A DNA stretch of 64,000 nt. It comes from Adiantum capillus-veneris. Taxonomy: Eukaryota > Streptophyta > Polypodiopsida > Polypodiales > Pteridaceae. A program made the translations under genes and the position numbers. The notes below the pieces were generated by a model. That model ran no database searches, was not told the origin of the DNA, and saw only the letters and a program-made list of their open reading frames with translations. Location of the stretch: assembly GCA_014529385.2 (NCBI GenBank), contig CM043958.1, forward strand, positions 75,201,169-75,265,168, written 5' to 3'. Shown here one piece after another: positions 1 through 12,571 of the stretch; within the stretch, counting starts at the first letter, position 1; every line of letters starts with the position of its first letter.

Positions 1-743
1 TAGAGATGTGAAAAGGCACCCCCATTTTCAAAATTTTGTTTAAGGATTGGCTCTCCTCAATTGTGGATGTAGCTGAATCGTTGAATATGACATGAATTTC
101 TTGTTCCATAGTTGTCGCATGTCTCTGTGTGATATGAGAGCTGAGAGAGTGCTTTGCAATTCAGAATGAGAGAGAGGTGGTGTGTCTTTTTTTTTAATTT
201 AGTAACTCAATATTCCACATGTATATGTATTTTGATAGTTTGAGGAGTAGTTCTAATATTCTGTGTGTATGTGTCTAGCATTTGTGCCATTATACACATT
301 TGCTATCCTACGGGTTCAAATCTTGAAGTCAAGAAATTTGGCATTGTGATATATGTGTGATGTATTGGTGTATGTATGCTTGGAAACAATGAAATGAGAA
401 GAACACTGAGGCTATATTTCACCAGGCATAAGAGTCTCTTTGTTAGAAGATCAAGTTTTAGTGGAGTGTCTAGTTCACTTAAAAAGAGAGGAATGTGCAG
501 CCCATTCCATTTCATTATGATGAGGCTGGAGGAATGTCAAGTTCATATTCAGCCTATGAAGAAACATTTGCGTAAAAAGAGGAGAGTACATTAATTCCAA
601 TACAGGAGAATCATTATTTGAAAGAACCCAGTTTCACCAATTTAGGATGAGGAACATGCCACAACATCAAATCAAGATTAGAATTTGGTGAATCCCATGT
701 TCTCTCAAGCAATATTGGGCATATTATAAGTCTTAAGTGCTAG
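1..743. other. No gene; left flank in old Ty3/gypsy sequence
   Basis: I see no supportable gene here. The last part probably belongs to an old Ty3/gypsy gag. If the LINE between the two 15-bp duplications is removed, this flank joins sequence at 21.0 kb whose translation (RPLVMLGTPSIQQANP, then IKIEKFTGKPKEDTDYYVAQ) looks like the start of a gypsy gag. Short open frames on both strands are out of frame with each other and have no recognisable domain. A GGGTTCAAATC string near 310 resembles a polymerase III B box but has no convincing A box. Confidence 0.4.
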
Positions 744-758
744 AAAGAGGTTTCAATT
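744..758. repeat. Left target-site duplication of the first LINE
   Basis: The 15-base string AAAGAGGTTTCAATT is repeated exactly at 20998-21012, directly after the LINE's A-rich 3' tail. A long perfect duplication next to a poly(A) tail is what target-primed reverse transcription leaves. Confidence 0.8.
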
Positions 759-778
759 ATCAACCAGATAGAGAGGTT

Positions 779-783
779 GATCA
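779..783. repeat. Target-site duplication of copia element A (left copy)
   Basis: GATCA precedes the left LTR and recurs at 3284-3288 directly after the right LTR. A perfect 5-bp duplication is the normal product of a copia integrase and shows that both element ends are original. Confidence 0.9.
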
Positions 784-1010
784 TGTTGGAATTAGGGTTG
801 CAGAGAAACGCACACAGCTTGGAGAAGACGAAGGAAGCTCAAGGCACACAATAGAGAGTGTGTTACTTAGTGTGCAATGGAAAGATAGATAGCCCTAGAG
901 TGATGGGCGTATATACAATGCACGAGGGAAAAAACCTCCTAAAGAGGGAAAAACTGCCCCGGCAGTCCTACTGTGTTCACACACATCACTACCACATGTA
1001 TATGGTAAAA
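784..1010 (-). repeat. 3' LTR of copia A
   Basis: The sequence begins TGTTGGAATTAGGG and ends TATGGTAAAA, where the expected terminal CA has mutated to AA. It matches the right LTR of A and both LTRs of B. The bases just inside it (AATCCCCCCTGGAG) are, read on the minus strand, a G-rich polypurine tract, which makes this the 3' LTR of a minus-strand element. Confidence 0.9.
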
Positions 1011-1197
1011 AATCCCCCCTGGAGTGATGCGGTGAACGAGAGCTAGCACATGAGTAAAGGGAAGTGCCATGCCCTGAGGACAGGATCAGTCCACAAAGGG
1101 GAGTAAGCCCAAAGCTTTGCGGACAGCTTCAAGCTTTGCGAAAAGCTTCAAGCTTCTCACGAGACAATGCCTTTGTGAAAAGATCTGCAAGGTTGTC

Positions 1198-2822
1198 CTA
1201 TGTTGGCACATAAGCCAAGCTGATCTCTCCAGCTGAGAGCCTCTCCCTGACATAGTGGTAATGCAGCAAACTGGCAAAATTTAGATGACCAAAACGTGCA
1301 TGCCAAAGTTTTGCATCTGAAATAGCCCTTGAATCTGCAACAGCATTTGCAAAATTTTGTCCACACTTGTCATACAAAGTGAGCTGATACAGCCCACGGC
1401 ACAAAAGCCCAGATGCAACAATCTCATCACCAAAACTGACATCATGAACTGTACATCTGTCATCCACAAATTTGACTACAAGTCCAAGTCTAGCAAGTGC
1501 GGATACAGACAAGATATTCTTCTTGATCCCAGGTACATAAAGTGCATCAACAAGTGTGAAGGAACTGCCATTAGCAGCAGTGAGCACAATCTTTCCAACT
1601 CCCTGAACTGGATAAGAGGCGTTGTTGGCACAAGTGACTGAATTCCCATGAGGGACAGACTCGAGAGAGGTAAACAATTCACGATGTGAGGTAATGTGCT
1701 TTGTAGCACCACTGTCAAAATACCACACATGTGAATCTGCAGCAACTGACAAGCATGCATCATGGACAGCAACATCGTAAGTGCACTCTGCGCTAAAAGC
1801 CCATTCTGCATCAACATCAGCAACACAGTCTCCTTTCATAGAAGACTCAACAATGGCTGCATTTGTAGTGGAACCAGCATTTGCAGTGGAACCACCCTCT
1901 TTCTTCTTAGCCTCTTTGGCCTTCAACTTAGGACACGACTTGATCAAGTGATCATTGGCTTTATAATAATGGCAACGCATCTTCTTTTTGCCCTTATCAC
2001 CAGAATTGCCAAACGAAGTGCTGCCAGCAAAAGCATTAGGAACAGAATCTTTGCCACTCGTAGCAGAACCATAAGAAGTGGCTGCATTACTGTTACCACC
2101 CTTTCTTTGAGAAGCAATAAAAGCCTGGTCAACTGCACGCTGCCTAGTCCTGTTTTTTCTAGAAAGTGATCTTGCAACAGCAATGTGCATAATGCATCAA
2201 ACTTGACAACTTCAGGATTTCCTTGGGTCATAAGTCTCCAAGTACTAGCAAAAGTCTGGTAAGAATCTGGTAAGGCATCAAGAACAGTCTGCACAAGGGA
2301 ACTGTCTGAAATAACTTCACCTGCAGAAATAAGTTGCTCATTGATATCCTTGACACGAGCAAGGAAAGTGTCCATATCATCTTCCTCATGCATAATCTTT
2401 GACTCCAGCTCTTTACGCAGCAAAGCAATTTTAGCCTCATTGCGGCTTGCATAAAGACCTGCTAGAATATCCCAAGCCTGTTTTGCAGATTTTGTTGAAC
2501 GGATGTGAGGAACAATGGTGCGCTTCATAGACAACGCAATCAATGTATGAGCCTGCGTATCCTTAACATCCCAATGAGCTTGTTTTGTCGTAGGCAAAAC
2601 AACTCTAACAGGTGCAATCCTTGCAGCAAGACCTGCAACATCCTCAACATCGCCTACATCTTCAAAACCAGGACGTACATCAATGCCCTGCACAATTTTC
2701 CAGACACCCTTTGACGCAAGAACATGTTGCATCATATAAGCCCACATAGGGTAGTTGTCCCCATCCAACCTGTCCTCAGCAGCAAACATCTTGAACACAT
2801 CTGTATTGTTGTTGTCAGCCAT
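1198..2822 (-). pseudogene. Copia A gag-protease-(deleted) polyprotein
   Basis: The start at MADNNNTD matches element B. The gag part carries the UBN2-type capsid region, then an imperfect zinc knuckle (CHYYKANDHLIKSC, second Cys changed to Tyr) and the protease motif FDSGATKH, which keeps the canonical DSG. A one-base deletion near 2168 shifts the frame (compare LQDHFLEKTG with B's LQESLSRKNR). Near the C terminus LWHARFGHLNF runs straight into [12 protein letters not shown], a segment from the end of B's RNase H, because the 2.56-kb deletion fused the two in frame. Integrase and RT are absent. The same deletion-fused frame would still encode a gag-like product downstream of the frameshift. 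Confidence 0.85.
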
Positions 2823-3042
2823 GGTAAATGCTGCACCTGATGTGAAAACTGCCCGAAAATAGGAGAAACGGAGTGGGAACAACCTTTGCTATATAGCACA
2901 AACCGTAGAAGACTATAAGGAACCTGTTATGCAAAAAACGGCACTGACCAAAGCGAACGCTTGCCAAAGCTCACTGAAATTGGAGAAAGTGAGCAGGCGT
3001 GTGCTGGAGCAGCTGGCGACTAAGCCCGGGAGGATGTGACCT

Positions 3043-3054
3043 ACTCTCTTACCA
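3043..3054 (-). promoter_or_regulatory. Degraded primer-binding site of copia A
   Basis: Read on the minus strand it is TGGTAAGAGAGT, beside the 5' LTR. The intact version in elements B and D is TGGTATCAGAGC, complementary to the 3' end of initiator tRNA-Met. Several mismatches suggest that priming would be poor. Confidence 0.6.
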
Positions 3055-3056
3055 AT

Positions 3057-3283
3057 TGTTGGAATTAGGGTTGCAGAGAAATGCACACAGCTTGGAGAAG
3101 ACGATGGAAGCTCAAGGCACACAATAAAGAGTGTGTTACTTAGTGTGCAATGGAAAGATAGATAGCCCTAGAGTGATGGGCGTATATACAATGCACGGGG
3201 GGAAAAACCTCCTAAAGAGGGAAAAAATGCCCTGGCAGTCCTAGTGTGTTCACACACATCACTACCACATGTATATGGTAACA
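3057..3283 (-). repeat. 5' LTR of copia A
   Basis: It runs from TGTTGGAATT to TATGGTAACA with intact TG and CA ends. It differs from the left LTR at only a modest number of positions by eye. It contains the motif GTATATACAATGCACG also seen in both LTRs of element B. Confidence 0.9.
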
Positions 3284-4188
3284 GATCAGGAACTTTATGT
3301 GGTCAGAGTGCGACACGTAGCTAGCCCAAAACAAAGTGGTCACCTTATAGTGTTCTCAGGGGGCTTGGGAATCATTGACCTAGCACAGTAGAGCGGATCT
3401 GTCCTTGGGAAGTTCGTGGTCAAAAGGACTACTTCCAAGGAAGGAGCCTTGGAAGGAGTTGTTGCCTCATCGGCTTCAAGCTTGATTCCCTCATGCGCGT
3501 GGCCATTGGAGTCCGTTTATCAGGTGGATGGATTTTTATAAAGATGCGCAAAGTTGGTCTGAGTAGGAGGCTGGAGGATCAATTTGCAATGAGCCTGCTT
3601 AGGTCTTGGGATCAGTTTAGGAGCGCTTGAGGCAGCCTCTTGTTTGGAACCCCATGGTTAGCACTCAGAGAGGCCCCCTAGTTGGTAGTAGGCCTGATGT
3701 TTCTTAGGGTCCCATGGTAGAGGGTCTAGCCCGCACTCTCTCTGATTGGCTTTAGTTTTTAGGCTTGTCAGAGGAGGTTCAAAGCATCCATCTATGAGGC
3801 ATGAGGGGGGTGCATAGCATGTGTCAAGATATTATAGAGGCTTTACCAATTGAGTTGCTCACCCCTCTAGAGGCAGCAACTCCCAAATGGATGGGGACCT
3901 TCACGTGATTGGAGGTCCTCATCGTAGTTTGAGCTTTCTTAGAGTTTGAACCCCACATGTTCTTTGAGGTTCAAGGACAGGGTCGCCTTCACAGAGTCTC
4001 AATAGAGGCTCCACACGTTGCAGAGTGTTGCTTTAGACCATACGAGTTGTGGGCATCTATGGGAGGACTTGTTTCATAGATCTTGACTTAGTAGATCTTG
4101 AGATAGGCCATTGCTAGCTCTAGGCTTGGGAGAGCTGCCCTCTAGTAGAAGTATAGTGGGACCTTGGAGAGTGGTTCTAGTGGGATCC
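3284..4188 (+). pseudogene. LINE ORF2 remnant, post-RT region
   Basis: The plus strand reads SGHLIVFSGGLGIIDLAQ and then LGKFVVKR, a region found after the RT domain in plant LINEs (the GGLG motif). Stops and frameshifts interrupt it. The piece ends where element C inserted, and the reading picks up again beyond C at 20.04 kb. The last few hundred bases contain no clear frame. Confidence 0.65.
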
Positions 4189-5049
4189 TATTGCGAGAGT
4201 GAATCACACCTCTCTTTAGCTTGTCAAGCTGAGACCATCCCACACATAGAACACTCTGGAAGGCTAACTAAACCACAATCAAGAATCTCTCTACTCTCAA
4301 CTACACCACCCAACCCACATGCATACAAACGGAAGGATACTCACCAAACCATACCAGAATCATACGAAACTTAAGGAACACCATCCCCTCACTAGGATAC
4401 ACCTGTCCCAAAGCCTCTACACACAAAACCCTCACTCTAGACCCATTTGCAAAAATTGCGTATGAAGACAGAACAGTATTTTGGAAGTGCCCGAAACTAA
4501 AATCTATGAGTACTTATGCGTAGCTTATGTAGTCATGATTCTAATGACTACGTGCAGGAAAAAAATAGATACCATTTGATATACTTACGGCTACAAATAG
4601 CTCATAGATGCATTAGCGCTCGTGCTCCATCTCACGTGGAATGCTTGGAGTTGATACGTAGCTCTCTTCGAGCCTATCGCAATGGTGCAGTCAAATCTCC
4701 AATGCGATGAGCGAGCAGGAAGTAGCGTTAGGATAAGCTCACGCTCTCTCTCTTTCTCTCTCATACACAGTTGATGGTAGCTCAAAAGTTCGATTATGAT
4801 AAAAAATTCTCTTTACAAAATGACCTAGGTACCTTATATACCAAGGCTACCATAGGTTAAACCTAAAACAGAGTTTAATGGGTATATGTACAATCTGGAA
4901 GTGCCATTGCACCCGACTTCTGCAACTAGACTAGCTACTCATTACAAATCATGTTTATAACCATAATCCGTAGCATTTTATAACTCTAAGAAAATAAGGC
5001 TCTGGTACGAAAATTGAGTTATGCCGTGTTGTTGAGCCATGGGTCAACA
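4189..5049 (-). repeat. 3' LTR of element C
   Basis: It is homologous to 19083-20033 across nearly its whole length, including TTTAGCTTGTC near one end and CATGGGTCAACA at the other. Relative to the right copy it lacks about 90 bp just after GAATCACACC, and its terminal TG has become TA. It contains a short CT run. Confidence 0.85.
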
Positions 5050-5062
5050 CTCCCCCCCTCCG
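5050..5062 (-). promoter_or_regulatory. Polypurine tract of element C
   Basis: The plus strand reads CTCCCCCCCTCCG directly after the LTR end, so the minus strand is a purine-only tract abutting the 3' LTR. This position and composition fit the primer for plus-strand DNA synthesis. Confidence 0.65.
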
Positions 5063-5065
5063 AAT

Positions 5066-6457
<1,392 letters not shown>

Positions 6458-6810
6458 TAGGGTGCCATGTATGCATGCACAACCTGTCCATTTTGGAAAA
6501 GTTTTGGTGGATGATACTTCCAATGTGGAGACACCCTTGGATGCCTGAAATCTATTATGATTTGTAGCATCTATTGCTATGAAAGACAAGAGTGAAAAGA
6601 GAGTGGTGCATAAACTTCTTTAATTCACTTCTTCTTGTTCTTACATTCACTTATTCTGATGCCATGTATGTTCACACAACCTAATCCCTTTGAAAAAGCT
6701 TTGGTGGATTGCCCATCCAATGTGCCCATGCCCAAAATCCACTCTCTTGTGTAGCATCCATGTTGTGAAGGACAAGAGTGCAAGGAGAGGAGAGCTTGAA
6801 CTTTTATTCA
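6458..6810. repeat. Imperfect tandem duplication, about 200 bp
   Basis: Sequence starting near 6460 (GCCATGTATGCATGCACAAC, then TTTTGGTGGATGATACTTCC) recurs near 6660 (GCCATGTATGTTCACACAAC, then CTTTGGTGGATTGCCCATCC). Each copy continues into GTAGCATC and GACAAGAGTG. The two copies are clearly diverged. Confidence 0.6.
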
Positions 6811-6829
6811 CTTTTTCTCTTTCTTCTTC

Positions 6830-6831
<2 letters not shown>

Positions 6832-6914
<83 letters not shown>
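6832..6914. repeat. (CT)n microsatellite
   Basis: An almost pure CT run of about 80 bp, followed at 7000-7048 by a TTC run. Open frames across it are Ser/Leu repeats and are not genes. Confidence 0.95.
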
Positions 6915-6922
<8 letters not shown>

Positions 6923-6957
6923 CTAATAACAGGTCTTGAGTCCAATTCTCGTCGGAC

Positions 6958-7000
6958 AGATCTTTGAGGTCTCTTGGGATAGTTTCCTATAACGTTCAAA
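6958..7000 (+). repeat. Short dispersed repeat, copy 1
   Basis: GATCTTTGAGGTCTCTTGGG followed by ATAGTTTCCTATAACGTTCA is one of three copies in the window (the others begin near 8830 and 55630). This copy has a CT run before it and a TTC run after it. Confidence 0.7.
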
Positions 7001-7048
7001 TCCTCCTCTTCTTCTTCTTCTTCTTCTTCTTCTTCTTCTTCTTCTTCT
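7000..7048. repeat. (TTC)n microsatellite
   Basis: A run of TTC/CTT triplets directly after the first copy of the short dispersed repeat. Confidence 0.95.
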
Positions 7049-8829
7049 CTAGCAACTGTGAGTTGATGCGGTACTGAAAATGGTGGAAAAATGGGAGGCC
7101 ATTCTTTTGAGGGAAATAGACAAGATATGCAATATTAAATTTTCAAAATTCCCTTTTGGAATCTCATGCTGGTACATACTGGGTAACTATCGTTATTTTA
7201 CTATAGCGAGTCTCCCAAGATGCACCATCACCAAGGTTTGGAAGCACATTTGCGAAAGTCAAGATACAGGCACCAGTAGGGATCGAGCTCGGTAGGGAAC
7301 GCTCAAAATGCGTCGTCCACCTTCACCAGTTCGCCCAGCAAGATGAAGTGACCTACGATGGAGACCTTATACAAAAAAGAATAACTACATCTGGCCTTCT
7401 AGACTGCTCCCTCCCTATTCTCGGCCTTGCTCATGCTGCTTGATCTACAAGTTGCCCCATGCTCCTGCCTGCAGTTTGCCCCGTCTTCTGCTCGTGCTCG
7501 TCTCCACGGTCACAAGGTGAATTGAGCATGCGCTTCTATTTCCCTTTTACTTAATTAAATGAAGCATCTATGAGATTCGTATTAATGGGCACTTTTTAAA
7601 ATCGTTTAGTACATACTCATGCAAAATCCTTTTTCTCAAATGAACCAATGTCTCGTTTATTGGCGCTAAGCCAGCATTGCCCAAAGCTCCATGCCTTTGT
7701 AGAAGGCACTGGACACGCTCCCCCTCTCAGAGCTCAATTACGCAATTATCATTGCAACTCTCTTTGCTATGTAAAATAAACCTTTTGCAGTCCGTGTTGC
7801 TTCATGCTGATGCAGCTCCGCTTTTTGCCATGAACAAAAATATGCCAGCACTGCTTACAAGCAATGCCTCGTCCAAACTCATCATCAGCCCAACCTCCAA
7901 TCTCGTTGTTGCTGCAAATTACTGTAGCATAGCCCTCACTCAATTGTCCTTGAATCATGATCAATCTTGTTTATCCACTTTCCCAAGCCTTTGTTTTTGT
8001 TGTGCAAGCCAAAGCTGTCACCATGGTTACTGTCATCTCCCTCAGAGGCTGCAGCTCGGACGAGTATAACGTCCTTGGATGGTGCAACTCCAAGCATGGT
8101 GGCTTCGTAGCACAGAAGCGAGTATTAACACCCCCACTTCCATCCTTTTTGAACGTGTAAATAGCCTTTCTCTACCTCTTTGTAGCCACCCGCGTCGGCA
8201 TGGATGCCTAGGCAGTGATTGACTTCACTATTGCTCTACCTCTCGTGTCCGTGGCTGCGACATAAGCACCCCTTCTTTCAGCCATATTTTCAACACCCCC
8301 AAGTCTGTAGCCATCCACATCGATGCGGATGCCTAGAGAGATATTTGATTTCACTATTACTACACGGAGCTTCTATCCATTATTGCTATGTAGAGTGACT
8401 TCCCTATTGTTTTCTTAAGGCTAGGTTCACACTGCCTAGCCTATGCAAACTTTCGTCTTAGCAACCAATGAGAAGTAGTGCCACTAGGGAGTCACTTCAT
8501 ACTGCACAAAATGCATGCCATTATGGCAAGCTTATTCACACCCAACCTTGCATAGAATTCTTTCGGCCTCCCCACCCCGCCCAAGCGGTGGACCTGTATG
8601 CTCCTACCAATCAAAAGAAACGGGGCTCAGATTCGCCCACCTTCATGTGTTAACAAAACTAAGCTTGGGCACATGGTTTTGGGGGGATTATGAATCAGTT
8701 GTGCGGATTTCTATGCGACCGCATATGCATGTTGGAGGAACAAAACAATGAGGACGAGTTGGGTTGCATCGGCAATCTGAATGCAGCCTAAATATCCATC
8801 TTCCAGCCTAAGTTCGAAACTTTTTAGAT
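7049..8829. other. Element C internal sequence, no gene recognised
   Basis: Several open frames of 60-130 codons exist on the plus strand, the longest at 7677-8069. They overlap each other in different frames and show no domain, signal or membrane pattern. CATCCACATCGATGCGGATGC near 8310 partly repeats CGCGTCGGCATGGATGCC near 8190, a weak internal duplication of roughly 130 bp spacing. Confidence 0.4.
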
Positions 8830-8872
8830 AGATCTTTGAGGTCTCTTGGAATTGTTCCTTCGATGTTAAAAC
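8830..8872 (+). repeat. Short dispersed repeat, copy 2
   Basis: GATCTTTGAGGTCTCTTGGA, then ATTGTTCCTTCGATGTTAAA, matches copies 1 and 3 with a few changes. It leads into a T-rich stretch and then a CT microsatellite. Confidence 0.7.
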
Positions 8873-8896
8873 TTTTTTTCTTCTCCTTCTTCCCTT

Positions 8897-8900
<4 letters not shown>

Positions 8901-8942
<42 letters not shown>
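8901..8942. repeat. (TC)n microsatellite
   Basis: A pure TC run of about 40 bp downstream of the second copy of the dispersed repeat. Confidence 0.95.
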
Positions 8943-8945
<3 letters not shown>

Positions 8946-9175
8946 GCTAGAGATAGATTCTCCTTCACTCTTGCTTCTCTATGGTATTCTATGCTATTCA
9001 CAACATACCATTTTATTAGCTTTGCTTTTAAGATCAAACTATTGAGAAAATCGTATCTTAAAGGGATTTTTCAAAAATGAGCCCCCTTTTTAAAAGTGAA
9101 TGTCGGATGAAATTACAACTAGGATTTTTTGGTTGATCATAAATTGAAAATTTTATGTTACAAATTAGGATATGG

Positions 9176-9178
<3 letters not shown>

Positions 9179-9225
<47 letters not shown>
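9179..9225. repeat. (CT)n microsatellite
   Basis: A pure CT run of about 47 bp in AT-rich sequence. Confidence 0.95.
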
Positions 9226-9228
<3 letters not shown>

Positions 9229-11928
9229 CTTCATTTGAAGCTTGAAATATTTTACGCATTCGTATAAGCACTCACACTATGAAATTTTGAGCTTATCACA
9301 TTGTATGTGGTAGAAAGAACATAGAATTTTCATTTACACCTTGAGAAGTTTTCCAGTAAAGAGTGTCTTTTTAACATTAGAAATTTTTATGTGTGGAACT
9401 ATGATAATTTTGATTTGCTGTCTTTGTAAATCGGTGCCCTCTATTAAAGACTCTAGTATTTTTATTTGGAAGAAAATAAGTCTTTCATGAGAACATGTGG
9501 CGGTTGGCCACATGTAGTGTGGCTAGGGGTGTGCTGTATGAAGACCACCTCCATCCAATTTAAGTAAGAGGAAACATTCAATTTAGTGTATGTATGTAAC
9601 AAGGATATGCAATAATTTATGAAACTTTAGTGTGGATGAGAGGAGGAAGGGATGTAGAGATTGCCTATACTTCCTGTATTCCAAAGAAATGTATTGGAAA
9701 CATTAGATATTGAAAGGCACTAGATGTGAAGAGAAAGCCAATATGTTTAGTACAGACGACGATCAAGAACCAACATACTTGACAATGGAGCTAGAGTGAA
9801 GAACTAATTTAAGAGCTAGAGTTGAGAATCTTCTCTTATAAGTCTTAAAATCTTGCTTTTGTTTGCTCGATAAATCTCGCTCGATGTTTGGTAGGACTCT
9901 TGGATTTCAGTGTCGAAAATGATTGATGGGAATCATTGGCACCTTCTGGCTGCCAAACACATGTAGAAACAATGATGATGACCAAACTTTGGCTTGACCC
10001 TTGGTTGCTCCTGCAGACATCTATCATGATAGATGATTGAATTGCCATTTGAGCCCCTTTTGTTCTTGTCAGTATTGTTACTCCCTTTTGTTTGTTAGGT
10101 TTCATTAAGTCACATACAAGATAGAATAGTTACATTATAAAGATTTACTTCATGTATATGGCCTTGTAGTTGCATGAAGTGTCCAATAGGCAACTTTACA
10201 CTTGATGGGTGTTTTTCTTTAGTTGCCTCACCAACTTTCTTTGTCCTTGCAAGCCATCCCGAAGTTTTATGACCATTCTCAGTCATTTTTGGCCTCATAT
10301 TGTCGTTGAAGATTGATTGGCATTCTTTTCTTACCTATGACATCATAGCCTTGTGCATATGGCTTTTGAGACATACCTCATAAAGTTTTGTCATTTTCCT
10401 GTACCTTCTTCTCTTTGTACTGCTCAAGCATCTCTTCAGTTTGTTCTTCATCTGGATTATGGATTTTTTTCCTTTTTTTTCAAGAAAATCTCAAAAATAA
10501 CTAAATAAAACCAAAAATCAACTCAACAAGAAGCAAAATTATTTGAATAGAATTCGAAACACTATGTACATTGTACACATGTCCCTAGGGGCTCATATAT
10601 GGATTTTGTCCCCGTACTCCTCCTGTAATGCTATTATGAGGGCATATACTCTGAATTTTGTCAAAAAATTATCACAATCAAACGTCAAAATTCAATGCAA
10701 CTCACAAAGCATTTCCCTCCAATATTCATAGTATTAGGACCGCATTTAGAATGCCTCCCCCCTTCCTATTTGGAGTCCTCCTAGACGACAGGGTATCGTC
10801 AAGGGTATGTGTTGTTCTTGGGCATTCAAAAATTGTGCCAATGTAGTCCTTGTAATGGAGCCCTATTATGCATACACAGTCAATGCGTGGAAAAATTTTA
10901 TGTTGTGCAAGATGTGGGTATAAGAAATTTTCTTATTGGCATTTGCTAGCGAGGCTTCCTATTCTAAGCAATGTGATGATCTTTGAATTGAAGGTGTTAG
11001 AGAGATTTTGACTTCCTTTTTGGTTGCCTATGGTTATTTTGATTCCGAGCTTTTCATGTGCATTCACTTCATCTCCTATTCGGTAAGCCTTCTGCAGCAT
11101 GTGGTGAAGTGAACAACTTGCTCTCTTCTAACTATATTGTAACCGTAGGAGGAATTGAAAGAACTCAAGCAGCACTGCAGTGATAGTAGTTTTATTGGTT
11201 TTCTTTGGGACCCACTTCTTTGTGATTACTGGTTGATGATGCTCGTTTTGGGAACCCATACTTGTCCCTGCTTCGTGTGTGTTTCAAGAGACTTCTTTGG
11301 GATCCACCCTGGCTTTGTGTGAGTCAGCAGCGGTCTTTGCTTTAGCCCTTGTATGCTTGGTTGAGGACGGGATTCAAACTTTTGGAAATGATACTTTAAT
11401 TGTTTCAGAATTCAAATGAACTTCACCTCTTTGTGCTTGCATCAACTTCTTTAGAACCCAAATCCGAGGTGCGAAAGCTTACAACTTTGTGATTTTCTTA
11501 GCTTTTCTTGCACACTTCAATTGTTTTCCTTTTGGTATTGGATCTTGTGATTTTTCATCAGAGATCTTCATCTTCTTGATTCATACCTGCTTTTGGATGA
11601 GCTAGCTCTTTGGAGTCCAAATTTGTCAAGCTTTTTGGCTCTGACTTGTTGTTCTTTGCTTTTGGCCTTCCTTGGTTGTTACGGAAGCTACTAGTGAGGG
11701 TGATGACATGAGGTTTCGATAGGGGATGTCATAAGAATCATCATTGTTGCTCTACTATCCTCATCAAGGTTGAAACCTGACACTTTCCCTTTGTGGTCTG
11801 GCTGGTTATGGAAAGTTACCATCTTTTTGCTCTTGGATTGCTCTTTCTGGAAGGACTTTTCTAGCCAATTGATTAGCAAGTTGTTAGCGCATTGACATGG
11901 TCGTCTTCTTCTTGCCTAAGTCTTTTCT
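9226..11928. other. Element C internal sequence, no gene recognised
   Basis: This is where an autonomous gypsy element would carry RT, RNase H and integrase on the minus strand. I see none of the expected motifs (YxDD, DSG, the HHCC finger, or the integrase D,D,E set). Short open frames near 9845-10298 and 11691-11879 have no recognisable content. Confidence 0.45.
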
Positions 11929-12363
11929 TCATGTATAGGAGCCATGTATGAGGAATCTTGTTGCATTTCCATCACCATCGAGGATGTTGGAAATCCACTT
12001 TTGATGCACTTTATTCTTGTAGTGGTGACATTGGTTCCTTGGTCTTTGATCTGGACAATCACAAAACCGTGTATTAGTTAAAGAGTCGTCTGTGTCACCT
12101 ATTGGGTTGTTTAGATTTCCATTGTCGACATCTTCTGGAAGCTCCAAGTGTTCTACGGAGTCATAGAACTCGTCTTCATCTTTGTCTTTTGATTCGTGAC
12201 ATTCCTTTGTTTGCTCTTCATCTCGGGAACATGTTAATGCCTGGTTCTCGTCATTTTCTTGGATCATACTCACTGCAAAGTAAGGAAGGATATCATAGCC
12301 ATCTTGATCACTAAACTTTGTTGTTAGACCGTCTTGAATAGCACACACATCTAGAGTAGCCAA
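11929..12363 (-). pseudogene. Element C acidic open frame after the protease
   Basis: A 144-codon frame in the same direction as gag and protease. It is acidic in the middle (ESKDKDEDEFYDSVEHLELP) with no known domain. Its place after the protease suggests an eroded linker or a non-standard product of the element. No function is assigned. Confidence 0.35.
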
Positions 12364-12571
12364 GATGTGTTCCCATTCTAGTGGCTCTAATGCTTCTTCA
12401 GGAAATGGTTCTGGGATGTAATCCCTATCTTTGATTGCCCTTCTTAAAATACACTTCTCCTATTTCAAGCTACCACATTGTGAAGCTCCACACATCTTTA
12501 GGTTTACCCAACCATGCTAGAAGTTTTGATCTTGCTATCGTAGCAGCGGAATCAAACTCCTCCATAGGGAT

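Larger units (their letters stand above)
784..3283 (-). mobile_element. Copia retrotransposon A, internally deleted (Ty1/copia)
   Basis: The element has two 227-bp LTRs with TG and CA ends and perfect GATCA duplications. Compared with its sibling B at 41.4-46.5 kb it lacks about 2.56 kb, from the integrase zinc-binding region to the end of RNase H. The junction lies at about 1263-1265, where GCA is shared by both breakpoints. A also lacks about 127 bp of the untranslated leader. It keeps gag, protease and part of the pre-integrase region. The primer-binding site is degraded, so it could move only with help, if at all. Confidence 0.92.

Noticed and set aside
255-330. B-box-like GGGTTCAAATC as a tRNA gene or SINE head
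   Set aside because: No A box at the right distance and no cloverleaf could be drawn.
6690-6926. Ser/Leu-repeat open frames over CT and GA microsatellites (also 8.9, 27.5, 48.8 and 49.3 kb)
   Set aside because: They are translations of dinucleotide repeats, open in several frames on both strands.
7677-8160. Open frames of 130 and 67 codons as genes
   Set aside because: Composition is what unspliced pyrimidine-rich DNA gives; frames overlap each other and an opposite-strand frame, with no domain.
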